Assembly: GCA_037389465.1 (NCBI GenBank)
Contig: JAZARR010000078.1
Coordinates: forward strand, 3,658,001 to 3,722,000
Length of the DNA: 64,000 bases
Direction: 5' to 3'
DNA from: Baylisascaris procyonis
Taxonomy: Eukaryota; Nematoda; Chromadorea; Rhabditida; Ascarididae
Below are positions 52,201 to 64,000 of the stretch, one piece after another. How positions within the stretch are numbered: position 1 is the stretch's first letter; each line of letters opens with the position of its first letter. Below the pieces are notes generated by a model. The model searched no databases. It was not told the DNA's origin and was given only the letters and a program-made list of their open reading frames with translations. A program made the position numbers and the translations under genes.

Positions 52201-54453
52201 ACAATGTTGAAATAATATTGGAATAAATATTTAAAAATAATATAGGATCGAAGATGCGCTGGCTAATATGATGGTTCTTATAGATTCTATCGATAAAAAG
52301 TTTGCCGAAAAAAAGTACTTCGACGTTATAAATCTTCAGCACTCGTTAAGCAATGCAATATGGAATCGTAACCGTGGAAGTAACGGCTGCTCAACAGATG
52401 TGTGCTAATGTAGCTCGTTAACACTCCCCTGCAAAGACCGGCTTTTCCCACTGAATAACACCTTCTCTTATTTCCCATAATGCTTAAATTGTAAATCTTA
52501 AAGGTTTATATAAAGGCTTTTCAGCGATTACTGATATTAGATATTATTTTATCAAGAGCTGGCAAAATCCTAGTAGAGTATAATTGTACAACTACAACAA
52601 AGAAGCGTATTGTTCTGTCTCACTTCCAAGTTCAATTCGAGAGTTTAGAAATTTGCGTATTAGCAATTCCGAACTTGCCAATAATCATCTCATTTCATAC
52701 GAAATGAAACTCACGGAGTTCATCACTGATTACCTAAAACTTACAGAACAACAGTTCATAGATCGTTCTGCAAATACTCTAGAATTCTGATGTCAACAAG
52801 CTGCAATTAAAAAAAAAAAAAAAGGAAAAAAAAGAAGAAGCAGTGATTGAAACACTACGAAAAGGTGCAACTAGCGGTGTTGGAATATGTTAAATAACTG
52901 CATTGCATATATCAAGAAGGGCATCACTATATCAGCAGCTCACCCTGCAGTCGCCCCACTTTGTGCACAGATACCTGCGTCCAATTTCCAAGTAGACAAA
53001 CTTGCAACATTTGACCACAGATGTGACCATAAAGTAAATACCACTAACTACAACTTAGCTAACAGAGTAAATAAAAGGTCTACTACATCGTCGATCCGTA
53101 CAGGAATTCCAGAATTCAAGAACCTCTTCACGCTAGCGTAGGTTAGTGCCAACCACAGACTGTGAACGTAAAGAAGTTACTGAACTAACTTTGGTCGATG
53201 GTTATTGCGCTATTGTATATCCGTACTCCTAAATCCGATGAACTCTATGAATTGTTGAGCTCTTATAAAATAATTCCATCACCTCTGTCACTCGAGAGTA
53301 AGCAATAAAAACTCGACATTGTACAACAAAAATAATTTACTACAAATACCATATGATATATGAATGAAATAAATGAAAGAAAGCTTGCAGGATTGTTGAT
53401 GGATCTGAAGCTTTGCATGAATAAAGCAATCTTAACGAATTTATGCAATCAAATTTAAGAAGCTATATGCCCAAAATAATCGAAGCTTCTCAGCCTGCTA
53501 TTAAGTGGGATGAATACGCCGACAGCCTGGGATAGTACTTCCGTTGGATTGTTACAATAAACGAAATATCTTCATCTTATAATAAAAGAAGTTTATAATT
53601 AGATGCTTAAAAACTCACAGAAAAAACTCCTTCTCTCGTTCTTTTTACGGCTTATATCGAAAATGTTCACTCAAGTCTACACTTCAACAAAATGGAAACT
53701 ACTACTAAGCAGAGAGAACGAAGAACATAAACGACCGTCCCAAACCAAATCTTTTATAGACAATAAAATCGATGAGTGGAAATCTGAGCTCCGATTTTTT
53801 TTTTTTTTTTTTTTGATCGACTTTATAAGGAACTATCTTCGAGCGAAATGTGATCATATTTTCAGATCTGAGTCGTGCTGACTGAACTACGTTAGCGCTT
53901 ATGTCGATCAAATTTTTGACAAATTTTTTTTTTCTTTTTCTATTTCAATATTTTTTCAGTAGCCTGCTAAATTTCAATATTCCATTTCAGTGTGTCAATA
54001 TTCAATATTTCCATTTCGAAACCGGTGCCCTAATTTTAGAAATCAAAAATTTCTTCGATAGTTCTAGCCTTTTCGAATTTGCGATTTTCGAAATTAAGGA
54101 GAACGCAACAATTCAACGAGGCTTGATTTTGTTCTCTCTCTTCTTTTTTCCTGCGGAAAAGCAAGCGCTTGTTAGCGTGATTGTTTTCGGACTCGTATAG
54201 CGATGCTATCCGAAGAGTTAGTTGCACAACGTTTGTTGATGAAATAGAATGGAAGAAGGGATTTGCTTGGATAAGAACTATGCCATTTAAGAGGGTTCTA
54301 TTCTTGATGATACGGTATATATTGTTGAATTTTACGGCTATGTAAGTTTTCTTTATTGAATTGCTGATCTGTTCTGTCTGTAGTGATTTGAAAGATTGCT
54401 AATGCTAAAAAAAAACTTGCTTTTCGAAGATCACGGAACGAAATTTCGGCGTC

Positions 54454-55227
54454 CTATCCTATCTTTCTTTGAGATTCATCTAGAAATTTCTGACTTCTCG
54501 TGCCTAAGTCTAATTTTATCTGAAAATTAGTTTGATTCATGATTTCACAATATTGCTGAATCATCCGGTGGGCGTTGTTGTTCAGTTGGACTTTCCGAGG
54601 TGCCCTATTGACGGACATCGGTTTCTGTTTTGTTGCTGGAGACAAGCTTAAAAATTGCTTCATGCACCGGAAGAAACCGCCTCCCTTCCCCCCTCCCCCC
54701 CCCCCCTTCACTCTCCTCCCCTCATCGAATCTCGAACGGCGTGATGAGCAGCCACGACTTTGGATTATTCGAACGCCTGTTTCTTTCAACAGCTGAAAAT
54801 ATTCAGCTGCACAAACCATCGCATCGAAAAGTTCAAAAATGATTCAGTGACGTCGCAGTTGCGAAAGACGTGTACTAGATTTCACATGTTCACTAGTATC
54901 ATAATTTGGGAGTGTAGTGGTGTTGGGGTTAGGTTGTGGTGGTGGTTTAGGTTTTGCATTGGCAACGGCAACTATGATGCCTTGATTATTATACATCGTA
55001 AGTGATTGAAAAGACGTATTTCCGCTGTATTTCTGCTCTTGGGCGATCTTTCTTGTGGCAACACCCATCCTTGAATCTCGATGGAATGCAGTCCCGATTG
55101 TGGTTTGGCACATGTCTGAACTGGCCAAGCAGCTAGGATTGATAGATTGGAGTCGTTTCCCAACAGAGATCGAGACCGGCCGATAAAACTGGTCGCCACC
55201 ATGGTCACTTGGTCACTTCGACGTTAA
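54454..55227 (-). CDS. Unidentified coding-looking segments, possibly two exons of one gene
   Basis: Two open segments look coding in base pattern. The upstream one (about 55227 down to 54844, or from acceptor GTTCAG with exon 5' end 55115) reads DQFYRPVSISVGKRLQSINP ... MCQTTIGTAFHRDSRMGVA ... GIIVAVANAKPKPPPQPNPN and ends SQLRRH stop. The downstream one (54454-54635, after acceptor TCTCCAG) reads TKQKPMSVNRAPRKVQLNNN ... HRMIQQYCEIMNQTNFQI ... DESQRKIG stop. A phase-1 donor at 54894 (ACT A|GTGAAC) would join them in frame. The proline-rich stretch suggests an adaptor-type linker, but I recognise no family. No 5' exon was found between here and the lunapark start at 55620. It could be chance. 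Confidence 0.3.
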
Positions 55228-55589
55228 TTTTATTTACTTCTCATTTTCTGTAATACAGACATGTAAAATTTTTTGTCTTTCCTCTGTACATTGTTAAATA
55301 TCATGTCTTTCTTTTTGAATTCTATGTGGTGATTGTATGTGATTGGTTGAAGTAGTAAAACCTAGGTGATAGCCTGCGATAACGCATATAGGTGTTAACA
55401 TCTCAATGCTGTAACGTTAAGCCAAACGTTGATGAACTTTTTAAGTTGTTAGCCACCTGCAAGGTGAGAGAGGGGAGGGGATTTTCCCATCACAATGCTG
55501 GGCTCTTTGATACGCTCACGGCGACATCGCTAGAAAGCGTTGCGTAGTTATTTGTATGTGGTGTATGGTTGATTAGGATGTGACATTAC

Positions 55590-55591
55590 AG
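55590..55591 (+). promoter_or_regulatory. Probable spliced-leader acceptor for lunapark
   Basis: TGACATTACAG ends 28 nt before the lunapark ATG at 55620, fitting a nematode trans-splice acceptor with a short 5'UTR. It could instead be a cis acceptor for an unseen non-coding exon. Confidence 0.4.
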
Positions 55592-55619
55592 TTGAATTCT
55601 ATCGTCACTTATTGATGCT

Positions 55620-58600
55620 ATGGGCAACATTCTACGTCGTCGCAAGAAAGTGGTCACTGAAGAATTGGACGAAATACAGAAGCGAACCAAACTACTAGAG
55701 GATGATATAAGTAAAAGTATCAACAGTAAGGTTCGTTTTTGATGACTCAGATCGCCTTCTTTTGGGGATTATTTGCTAATTATGCAAATCTCTACACATC
55801 TCGCGAACTTAACTTTTTAATCAAATGAACTACGATCGTGAATTTTAGAATTATTTTTCGCCGTTTGAAGTTCTGAAATCAACATTCGGTGTTGCCACTC
55901 ATAGTTCAGTCAAACTTCATCTATATTCGCAGCAGAATGGGCTAGGTGACGAGTGTGCAGGGGGGGGGGGGAGGGTGGAAGGGTATGAACGAAGAGTGCC
56001 GCTATAAAGCTGAGGCATTCCGAGAGTGGTGAAAACTTTTTCCAAGTAGTAACAACCTTATTTTACTTAATTTGCGCCTAACAACTTAAAGTTCTTAAAG
56101 TTTTTTGCAACTTTTTATAATATATAATATTTTCTCATTTGAGTGTCTTCTACGCTCAGACAGCCAATTTCGGTGATCTTAATCATCAAAATATCTGTTG
56201 AAATTCTCATTAGGGGCCAATATTTTGCATTACAAAATATCGCTAACCATTTAGAAGTGCTTAATTACAAATCTCATTTAAGAATATTTCACTTCTATTC
56301 ACTGGAATATTGACGAGCATTTATCCACCTAACATTATACTTCCAAATAGCAATCCTTTCCCTAGGCACTAAAATCAATGAAATGTTTTTATTTAAACGA
56401 AGCCATCCATAAAGGTTGCACTCATTTCAACTCTCTTGTAAAGACTGTAAAGTAAATGCTGTTTTCATTTCGTTGCTCGATGGATCTTCACAAAATCATC
56501 ACTCTCCCTCACTAATAATCTTCCCCTCCCCCTTCCCCTCCCCTATGTTCTCTTCCACTCGTTCGTTGTACCATTTACCTGCATATTTTATTATATGTGT
56601 ATCTATTTTGCCTTGGATTATCGCTGCAATTCCTTGCCTCATTTTATTTGTTCCTTTTTAATTGCGTCATTGAGCCTGAAACTAAAATATAAAAGTAACG
56701 GCGCTTTGTGGTAGGCGACTTAAGGCTCGTGACAGCTTCAAAATTTCCTTCCTACTTCGTGACGAAGATTCTTTTTGCTGTCATCTCACCTTTACTGTGA
56801 ACCTAACTTCAAATGGTTCGCTTGCAAGTTCTTCTATGCAGCTGCGTTATATTTACAAAGACATCTATTTGCCTTTCATGCTAAAAAGCATCTATATTGA
56901 TGGGCTGTATTGACGTCAAACATCTTAGCATATCGGTGAGCAATGCTCAACTTTTGCACTATTTAATTTGGAGGAGTCGGGTTAAGAATGAGCACATACG
57001 TTACCGAATAGGTTCGAATGGTTGTAGGAGTAGTAGTTGAACTGCATGTAATGCGGTGGCCTCACTTACAGGATCACCTAAGGTTTCAGGCAAATGATTA
57101 CAATGTGGTGCGATCGGAGATGCGAGAGGGCTTGTGATGTCTGGGTAAGCGCTCATTGTTATGCTCATGTTCTTCCCTCCTTCCCTTTCTTCCTCCTCTC
57201 CCACCAAACCCCGCCGCCACCCGTCGGTTCCTGCATCCATCGATGTTGCATCATGCTTCCCACCTTCGATCGCACCATACTGTATGTAGCACTAACCCAT
57301 TTCATTAAGCTTACGCTGTAGTAAATAAATTACTGTAGTCTAGCGCTTCATTTGATACTGTAACATTCGTCTTGCAAAATCACTGCTTTATGTTATTGCT
57401 TATTTGTTAAGTTAATGAGAGAGGATTGAAGGACTGATGGGACCAAAACCCACCTCCACCGTTTCCTCTGTCTTGATACGGAAAAGTATTTTAGGCGCGC
57501 AGGTTTTTCCTTTTCTGTGACAAAATCTGCGCAACATTCGTTTTAGTACTGACAATAAAAAATTCCTCGCTGAGCAGCACTCCTTCCTGTTATCCGTTCA
57601 GGTCATTAAAACATATATCTGTCTCTTCCATCCTCCTTCCCCCTCACTTAACTCACATCCTCGTATCCAAAAATCTTAGTTGCGCTAGTAACTGTGTCAA
57701 ATGCTTGTAGCGTTCAATACAATGGCTATGTTCGCTGACGCTATTCGCTCTCACCAGTGTATCTGTTGCTCTTGTGTTTTTTTACGAATCGGACAGGAAG
57801 CGGAGGGCGGCATACACAATTCTCAGCTCGTTTGGAGGTTTTTTTTTTCCATCTGTTTTCTACTCTTTTGCCATCTTTGATCTGGAACACTTTTCAAGTG
57901 AAATGAACACTGCTAGTCAAATTGTCTACGGAAACTATTTGATGAGCTATTTGGCAACTAACATCAGTGATGGCGGTGCTATCTTACGGGAAATCCGACG
58001 AAATTGCGCAAGCAAATTTTGAGCCCTTATTCCGCTCCATCATTGAAAGATCTCGTCATCAGTGATTTCAGTTGTGAATTTAGGCTTGTTGGTGATGTAT
58101 GTGACGAGCATGATGACCAACGGATACTACGAGTGGAGTATTGGAAGGAAGAGAAGCGCTTATGAGGAAATGACAAAGAAAAAGGTCGCTCTCCTTGAGC
58201 AGGTCAAGGAAACTGAGACTTTTAAGGTATGTCCACCCAAAATATTCAACATGAGAGTGGATATGACAGTACAGAATGAAAAGGATGGGAGAATTTGATA
58301 GTTGATTCTTATAAATGCCCCCTTCATGTCTGCGTCCAAGTTCTTGTTCATACTGACGGTACTTGCATTGATTTGGAAATTGCGCCATTAGCTGAGATAT
58401 TTTTTCAGCTTTCATGTTTAGTGGTCTGTATTCATGAATGTTTGCGCATGAATTATAAAAAGGCAGGAATGAATTAATGTTTCGCCACAGGTAGCAAAAG
58501 AGATTCTGGATAAATATGGCGATCCAGCGACACCACCTCCAGAACCGACGAACGCTTCTTACCGGGAAGGACGTGGTGCCGTCGTGAAGATGCCATTTTC

Positions 58601-60644
58601 TCCCCCTACAGGTTGTTGTTTTGATCAATATTCGACTGTTTTTTTTTTTTAAATTGAGAGGAATAGGGACAAATTCGAGCGTGTTTAGGGGTAGGAGTGC
58701 AGCCTTTTTCGCAAAAGAGGTTTTGAATTCATTTATATACCACGTATACGTCTACGAAACTGTTAGATGCAATTTTGTTTTGCGTATTCTTTGATCAAAC
58801 TTGGTTCACTTGTTTTCCATCTGAGTTATCAAGGTTTTGATTATGAAAGACGCTATATGTTAATTACTTTAAATGCATTCACGGTTAGTTTTGAAGCGAC
58901 ACCTTATTTTGTCATCATTTAGTGGGAGTTGAAGCAGTCCAAGACGTGGAAGCTAAGAGAGCACTCGAAGCGAAACGATGTCTAGAGGATCGCCAACCAA
59001 TGGATATGCTTACGGCAAATTCAGTAATTGGCCAAGCGGCTGTGACACATGTAGGACGAAGACCACCAAGACCATTCTTGAAACAACAGCGCACAGTTGT
59101 TGAGAAATTTGTCGATTTCTTGCTCGGCGACGGTCCTAGCCATAGGTTGGTTGATACTTTCATATGATATATTTGAGGGCTGTCTTTGAATAAACTTAAT
59201 TTTCAGTCTCCTTTCATCTTTTCATCAGTCATCATCATTTTCTTCGTATATTTTGAAGAGACAAGTTTTTATTGATATTCACCATGAATAATGAAAGCAA
59301 AATCTGCTATTTTCATGTGAAAAATCTTCATAGGCCTTAATGAAACTTCACTATATACGATGTAGTCAGTCATCGTTATCTTTCTGTATTCGATTTGTGA
59401 ATCCAATCCTGCGCGTTATGGCACGTAAGTCGAAGGATGTTTTATTGCAGTCGTATCGCAGAAGGAGGAATCAACCCATATTAAGTATGAATGGTGATGA
59501 ATGAGGTGCAGTTTGATTAAGTACGATGTAAGAAATATTTCAAAATGACACTTATATACATAGCATACATAATAGATAGGGAAATACGGACATTCTGCGT
59601 TCAACAATTTATTAACTCAAAAAGCTGCAATGCCATCCGGAAAGAAGTCTTTTTAATTTTTCTCAAAGCCGTAATAAAAATTTTCACGCATTCAATCTAT
59701 TATGATGACTAGTTGAGGTTTGCGTTGGTTTGTGCTAGTTGCTATGCACATAATGGAATGGCACGGGAAGAAGAATTCGACTATTTTTCGTATCGTTGTT
59801 GGGTATGTGGAACATTCAATCCGGCTCGTAAACAACGGATCATTAGTCAGCCTCATGTACTTACTACACCGTTGACGCGTGCTAAATCCGAGTCGGCGTT
59901 CATTAATCGGAGACTTTCTTTATGTGAAACTACGGTGAGTTCTTTTCTCATCGTTTCATTCTTTTAGAAGTTATATGAAAATTATTTTTCTCCTCGATTT
60001 TATTTTCGTTGAGGTTTCGATTGGCTGAATGATTGTGATTGCTGGAAATTTTGAGATACACTGATAAAATTTTTCGGTTTTTAGAGCAGTTGATTACCAC
60101 TTCTGATACGATGCTGTTATTATAAGGAATGTCGCTACTAACGGTACGATGCTTGTTGCTGATATTAAACTGTTAGAATCGATCAACTTCTTTAAGAAGC
60201 CGATTATTGCAATTGGAATAAATTTATCTTATAAGGGATGAAGGTGTGGAATTTCTTAAATTGTTGAAATAATGGAACATAAAAGAAATATAGACATTTT
60301 TGATAGTGTGATCGTGGATTTATCGACTCCTGTCCCTTTGTTCAGCAGGAACCTGCACTTTCATAACGAGGGGATGAGAGTTTTCATGGTCATATTGTCT
60401 TGCGGCCATTGAATGGTCAAAAGCCACATTTTGCCTAGTCCATTCTTCCTCCCCCCCTCTTCCTCCTTCTCCCTTTTTCTTCCCACTCCCCTTCTTTCTG
60501 AAGAAGGAGATGAGTTCGAGATCATCTTCGATGTTACCAAATAACTGCCGAGAAGTTTTATCGAAATTCGTTTAGGCACCAAAACAAACCAGAAAACGCA
60601 GTGAATCTCTTCAGAGGCCGCCCACTATGGATACCAAAAATTGA
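55620..60644 (+). CDS. lnp-1: Lunapark, ER junction-stabilising membrane protein, complete, 7 exons
   Basis: Exons: 55620-55730, 57711-57837, 58072-58226, 58491-58611, 58923-59145, 59718-59934, 60576-60644. Phases agree and the sum is 1,023 nt, giving 340 residues plus stop. Lunapark sits in the ER membrane as a hairpin with both ends in the cytosol and stabilises three-way tubule junctions, opposing atlastin and reticulon action. Visible here: N-terminal MGNILRRR; a short coiled coil (TEELDEIQKRTKLLEDDI); membrane segment 1 at about 42-62 (WLCSLTLFALTSVSVALVFF); segment 2 at about 80-98 (VVNLGLLVMYVTSMM); a second coiled coil (KVALLEQVKETETFKVAKEI); a proline-rich linker; PRPFLKQQRTVVEKFVDFLL; and the zinc ribbon at 251-276. 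The family match is clear from the zinc ribbon and the segment before it. The last exon is the least certain part. Confidence 0.88.
55731..57710. other. Lunapark intron 1 (2.0 kb)
   Basis: It separates the N-terminal cytosolic exon from the first membrane exon. It contains a G12 run at 55960-55971 and CT-rich tracts near 56520-56570 and 57175-57240. No exon recognised. Confidence 0.6.
59718..59934 (+). CDS. lnp-1: Lunapark zinc-ribbon exon
   Basis: The exon encodes FALVCASCYAHNGMAREEEF then DYFSYRCWVCGTFNPARKQR. Four cysteines (C251, C254, C273, C276) form the CxxC-18-CxxC ribbon that defines lunapark and mediates self-association. AHNGMA and NPARK are family signatures. The acceptor is an atypical GTTGAG; it is forced by phase 2 from the previous exon (split Arg codon AG|G). 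The exon ends in phase 0 at a consensus GTGAGT donor. Confidence 0.9.
60576..60644 (+). CDS. lnp-1: Probable lunapark C-terminal exon
   Basis: After acceptor TTCGTTTAG, a phase-0 frame reads APKQTRKRSESLQRPPTMDT, then KN and TGA. It is basic, with a serine flanked by KR and E (RKRSESL) that looks like a kinase site, and serves as a plausible short cytosolic tail. It brings the protein to 340 residues, and AATAAA follows the stop by 11 nt. No homology anchors this exon, so it rests on splice phase, the 3' signal and the absence of a better candidate. Confidence 0.6.
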   Translation, partial: APKQTRKRSESLQRPPTMDTKN

Positions 60645-60654
60645 TGTTGCAGTG

Positions 60655-60660
60655 AATAAA
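60655..60660 (+). terminator. Poly(A) signal AATAAA after lunapark
   Basis: A canonical AATAAA hexamer lies 11 nt past the TGA at 60642-60644. Such a short 3'UTR is common in nematodes. Confidence 0.4.
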
Positions 60661-63600
60661 TCGGTATGTGCTGTTGACGTTTGTAGTTTGCCTCTCAACA
60701 GTGCGTAATAGAAGCTTTGGCTTAGCTTTGTGAAAGTCACCGTTATTTCCACTAGTAAATCGTAGCTTTCCGACTGCGAGTGCAGGACAAGTATAATTGC
60801 TCGTGATGGCAAGATCGAGTGGGTATGATTGATTCTGACGGCATAAAAGGAGAACGTTGTTGGGTTCTGGGAAAAAGAAATAAGTGATATAAGCAAAAAT
60901 GAAATAAGAAGTTTCGTTTCGTTTCCTTTTTCGACCAAGAGAAAAATAAGATTTTCTAATCTAAAAGGATTTTTTTTTCTGTAGTTCCCAACTATTTATA
61001 AGAGATGATCACTAACTCCTTGAATTCGTACATTCCTCAGCATGCTAACGATTAATTCGATGCAAACCAGCTGCTTCTGATTATAAAGTATAGAAATTGT
61101 AGCATGTTGTCACCGTAGCGTAGAATGTTACTTTAGGAGTCATGCAAGTATCGAGACTTTAGTACAGTTGTGAGGGCCATATGACTGCATTTTGAAAAGC
61201 AAATTTCCTTTCGCACCATCCATTGTGTATTATCCTTGAATCCTCAATTATTGCTCGATTTGAAACGACTTTGATGATGTAACATTTCAAGAGTGATTTC
61301 AGACGGATGTGACATCCGAATAATGCGCAACAATATTTCTTATCACCAGGAAGATGTCGCAGTGTCCTTATTATCACCATATTCGCTGTGATAAGTGGGT
61401 TCTTGCAGCTTTTTATCCATGTTTCTATTTTGTGTGTCTTAACTTTGTTTATCGTTGCCTTTTATATCTTAGTCGTTGAATGACCTGAGGAACATAGATC
61501 CAGGATGGCCATCTTTCTCCATGATCATCAGACCTCCGCACGTGAAGTGGTAGAGTTACTTTTGTGCTTACTTTGATGGCCAAACTTACGGTGAGCGGGA
61601 ACTGAATGAAGGATGTCTCGCTTCTGCTTTTCTCCCTTGCTTTCCGCTTTGGTAGGATCTCTGTGATTTGACAAATCGGTCGACATCCTTTGAAAAGAGA
61701 AGCAGGCTTGCAGTCCCCTCCTCCTTCCTTTAGGGCCAGAAGTGCTCAGAAGTAAACCTGGCATATATAGGATAGTAATAGGAAAGCAAAAAGCTGGAAT
61801 AGTTGGGTTTCGATGTTGTAACAGAAAAGCCATTTCCTACATGGTGCGTGTTTGTGTTGCTGCTTTTTCATGCCAGATCTGAAGATGAGGCGTTTGTGAA
61901 TAGGCAGTTGTTTATAGGTATGAAGGCCACTGTTAGATTGAGAAGCAAGATATAATTTGGATTTTGGTTTTCTGTGTTCACTTTATGAAGCAATTTGTTC
62001 CTCGGCGTCTTTTTTTGTTCGTGATACTGCGCAGTTTATGAGACGAGAGAAGGAGTGGGCGGTGGTGGAAGAGCTCGGAACGTATTTCTTTCCAAAAAGA
62101 ATGCATTTTTGTCTTTCCGTAGTTCTATGCTTTACTATAGTGTCGTATATGTCATTTTGCTGTTTTATGCGTTTATTGGGTTGCAATATGTGCTTATGTT
62201 TACCTTTTTTGGGTGCTAAGTTGTTTACTTTTTCCTTTACATTTGTATATTACTGGTGATTTCAATCATCTGCTGATTTCACTGATTTCCTGTGTAACTG
62301 ATTGCATTTTTAACAGGGATGTGTCACCGTAGAACAGGTACAGAGGGGACGATCTCTTTGACGAGAATCGAGAGGTACGAAAATGTGAGGGGAGGGTTTC
62401 CGGCGAAGTAACCAGACAAGACCAGAAAATCTTGGTGCACTTTATGTCAAGAGTGTAGATTTTGATGTGGGGATGATGGAGAATATGGACTTTTATAGAG
62501 TCCCAGTGATGCAGCTTTAAAATTTTTAGTTTCCTTGCTCCGTAGTCGTCCCCTGATTCCTCACAAATCAGTTCCCAAATTTGCTTATTCCTCCCTCATT
62601 TCTTTATTCATTTCTTCTTTTGCAGCTTTCACTAAGTGACGACCATGTTCTTACTATTGAATCTCTCTACAAGTTTGCATAATATTTTTTAAGGAGTCTG
62701 GATCAAATCCGACTACGTCCTGGTCGGAGGCCAGGCTTAATTGAGTCTCTGCGATTATTTTTGTATTTGGGATGCAATATTACGATTATCATTTGCTCAG
62801 ATTTTGTGCATGTTTGATGGAAAAAATGTATTTTATGTATCGAAACACAAACCTGTGTTTTAATATATGCCATTTTTTTACTTTTATTCTGTACTTTAGC
62901 TGTCAATTTTTTAATGGCTAAATATGGAGAACACAGCTTCTCTGTTTAAACCATTTAATGGATTTCTGTTTGCGAATCAATATTTTATTGCTGCTGTCAT
63001 CTTGTTTGTCCCCTATTGATCACTTCGATGATCTGTGAATAAATATGGAAACAATACGCAGCTTCTTTAGATTGTGTACATTCTTTGATCAAATGGTTTG
63101 TCTCGTACAATAGCAGCATAATAGTGATCAAATGCTGAAAATATGGTCTTCTGAATTCAATTCGCTATTCAAAAGACATATTAAAGTGTGATGTTTTCAA
63201 GTTTGGGCATGTTATAGCGGATAAGGTGAATCATAAATAGCGGAGAGGAGAGATCATAAACGTATATTGCCGGAAATTTGTCGCCTATGACATTGTGCAT
63301 TTTTTCGACGGTGGGTTGTATCGAATGGGGTTGGTCACATAAATTTGAAGAACGACATTGTATGATGTGGATTCAGCAGTTGTTTCCAACGTAACACCTT
63401 CAATCTTTGATCGCAGTAAAAGGCAACCCTCACGTAGTGAGTGCAAATAGTGGCAGATTTAAGAGGCTCACGCAATGTTTGACATGTTTTCGAGATTCCA
63501 GCGACCATCATATGTTTACTTTTCTAGATTAGACGAACGAAAACTTCAAAAACTTTTTGAATTTATTGGGATGACCGTTCGCATTGTAGTGTATAATGCT

Positions 63601-64000
63601 CAACTGTTTCGTAAGCATATTTCGGGAACTATAGGTAGTGGTCATGGAGTTTTTGCCAGATTTTATAGGAAAGCAGAACTCACTTCTAAGAGTTCTTTAA
63701 TGATGAGCAAGTTAAGGGAGTGTGGATTACACTGATTGCAAGTGCGACGTGGGATTCAATCACTCGCTTCATACCTTCTTCAAATACTATCAGGGGAAGG
63801 AGGAAGAGATAATCTTTGTCTGAATTGGAGAGGTTTTCTCTGCAAAAATCATGGGATAAATCATCAAATAGCGCCAAAGGTCTGCCTCCTCATTATTACA
63901 CCTTCGTTGTTTATGTGACGCCCGTTCTTTTGTCCATCGACTGATCTCTATTGAGACGTCGAAATCTACCGAGAAATGCAAGCGGAAGCAGAAGCGTTCA
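60661..64000. other. Downstream of lunapark, no supported gene
   Basis: Less AT-rich than the left of the window. Open frames such as 61528-61833 (minus; part reads MSTDLSNHRDPTKAESKGEK) and 63475-63735 (plus) could be exons of unseen genes, but they lack recognisable domains and convincing splice boundaries. Short exon-like pieces with good signals occur (61878-61919, 62327-62347) but cannot be linked in phase. Confidence 0.4.

Larger units (their letters stand above)
46585..54453. other. Gene-poor stretch, presumably holding the 5' exons of the Ndc1-like gene
   Basis: AT-rich with poly-A/T runs (for example T20 at 53795-53814) and microsatellites. The missing N-terminal exons of the Ndc1-like gene should lie here or beyond. 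The minus-strand frame at 48200-48424 (MRRSFLVIFSRLLRVSAPQL) is hydrophobic at its end and is a weak candidate. A full palindromic TGACGTCA is at 47151-47158. Confidence 0.4.

Noticed and set aside
57838..58022. Extension of lunapark exon 2 into FFFPSVFYSFAIFDLEHF...
   Set aside because: The phase-1 donor at 57837 joins exactly to the second membrane exon at 58072, and the extension ends in a stop before it.
60504..60575. Alternative lunapark last exon after a very long pyrimidine tract (frame begins KEMSSRSSS)
   Set aside because: Its stop codon is the TAG of the next, better acceptor (TTCGTTTAG), which leads to a more convincing tail followed closely by AATAAA.
60576..60663. Second open frame over the lunapark last exon (HQNKPENAVNLFRGRPLWIP...) ending at a strong GTATGT donor
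   Set aside because: It needs a phase-2 entry, but the preceding lunapark exon ends in phase 0. It could belong to nothing else seen here.

Overview
The window looks like nematode nuclear DNA. It is AT-rich, with low gene density and kilobase-scale introns mixed with short ones. Splice acceptors are the short nematode type (TTTCAG, TTTTAG), and two recognisable genes have close nematode counterparts. The long introns suggest a parasitic nematode (ascarid, strongylid or hookworm type) rather than a compact Caenorhabditis-like genome; I cannot name the species. All gene models were built by eye from reading frames, splice signals and intron phase.

Layout. 1-16.8 kb: no gene I can support, only scattered GC-richer islands, one of them with a tRNA-like promoter box and a hairpin. 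16.8-37.6 kb, minus strand: a complete 19-exon gene for a SYG-2/nephrin-type cell adhesion receptor. It has a signal peptide, seven visible immunoglobulin domains, a fibronectin III domain, a second beta-rich segment, one membrane span and a cytoplasmic tail ending in a PDZ-ligand-like sequence. All exon phases agree and the model totals 1,116 residues. 38.8-46.6 kb, minus strand: at least six exons of a second gene whose C-terminal part and one membrane-region motif resemble the nuclear pore membrane protein Ndc1; its 5' exons were not found. 46.6-54.4 kb: mostly repeats and microsatellites, with one odd cysteine/lysine-rich open frame. 54.4-55.2 kb, minus strand: an unidentified pair of coding-looking segments. 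55.6-60.6 kb, plus strand: a complete seven-exon lunapark (lnp-1) gene, 340 residues, with a four-cysteine zinc ribbon and a nearby AATAAA. 60.7-64 kb: nothing recognised.

The genes do not form one pathway. Lunapark shapes endoplasmic-reticulum three-way junctions and Ndc1 anchors nuclear pores in the contiguous nuclear envelope, so those two share a membrane system. SYG-2 is a surface receptor that guides synapse placement and binds SYG-1 in trans. The Ndc1-like gene lies about 1.1 kb upstream of the SYG-2 gene in the same orientation. I did not find a clearly new biological system; the most useful leads are the unidentified minus-strand gene at 54.4-55.2 kb, the Ndc1-like gene with two possible C termini, and the tRNA-like element near 15.2 kb.
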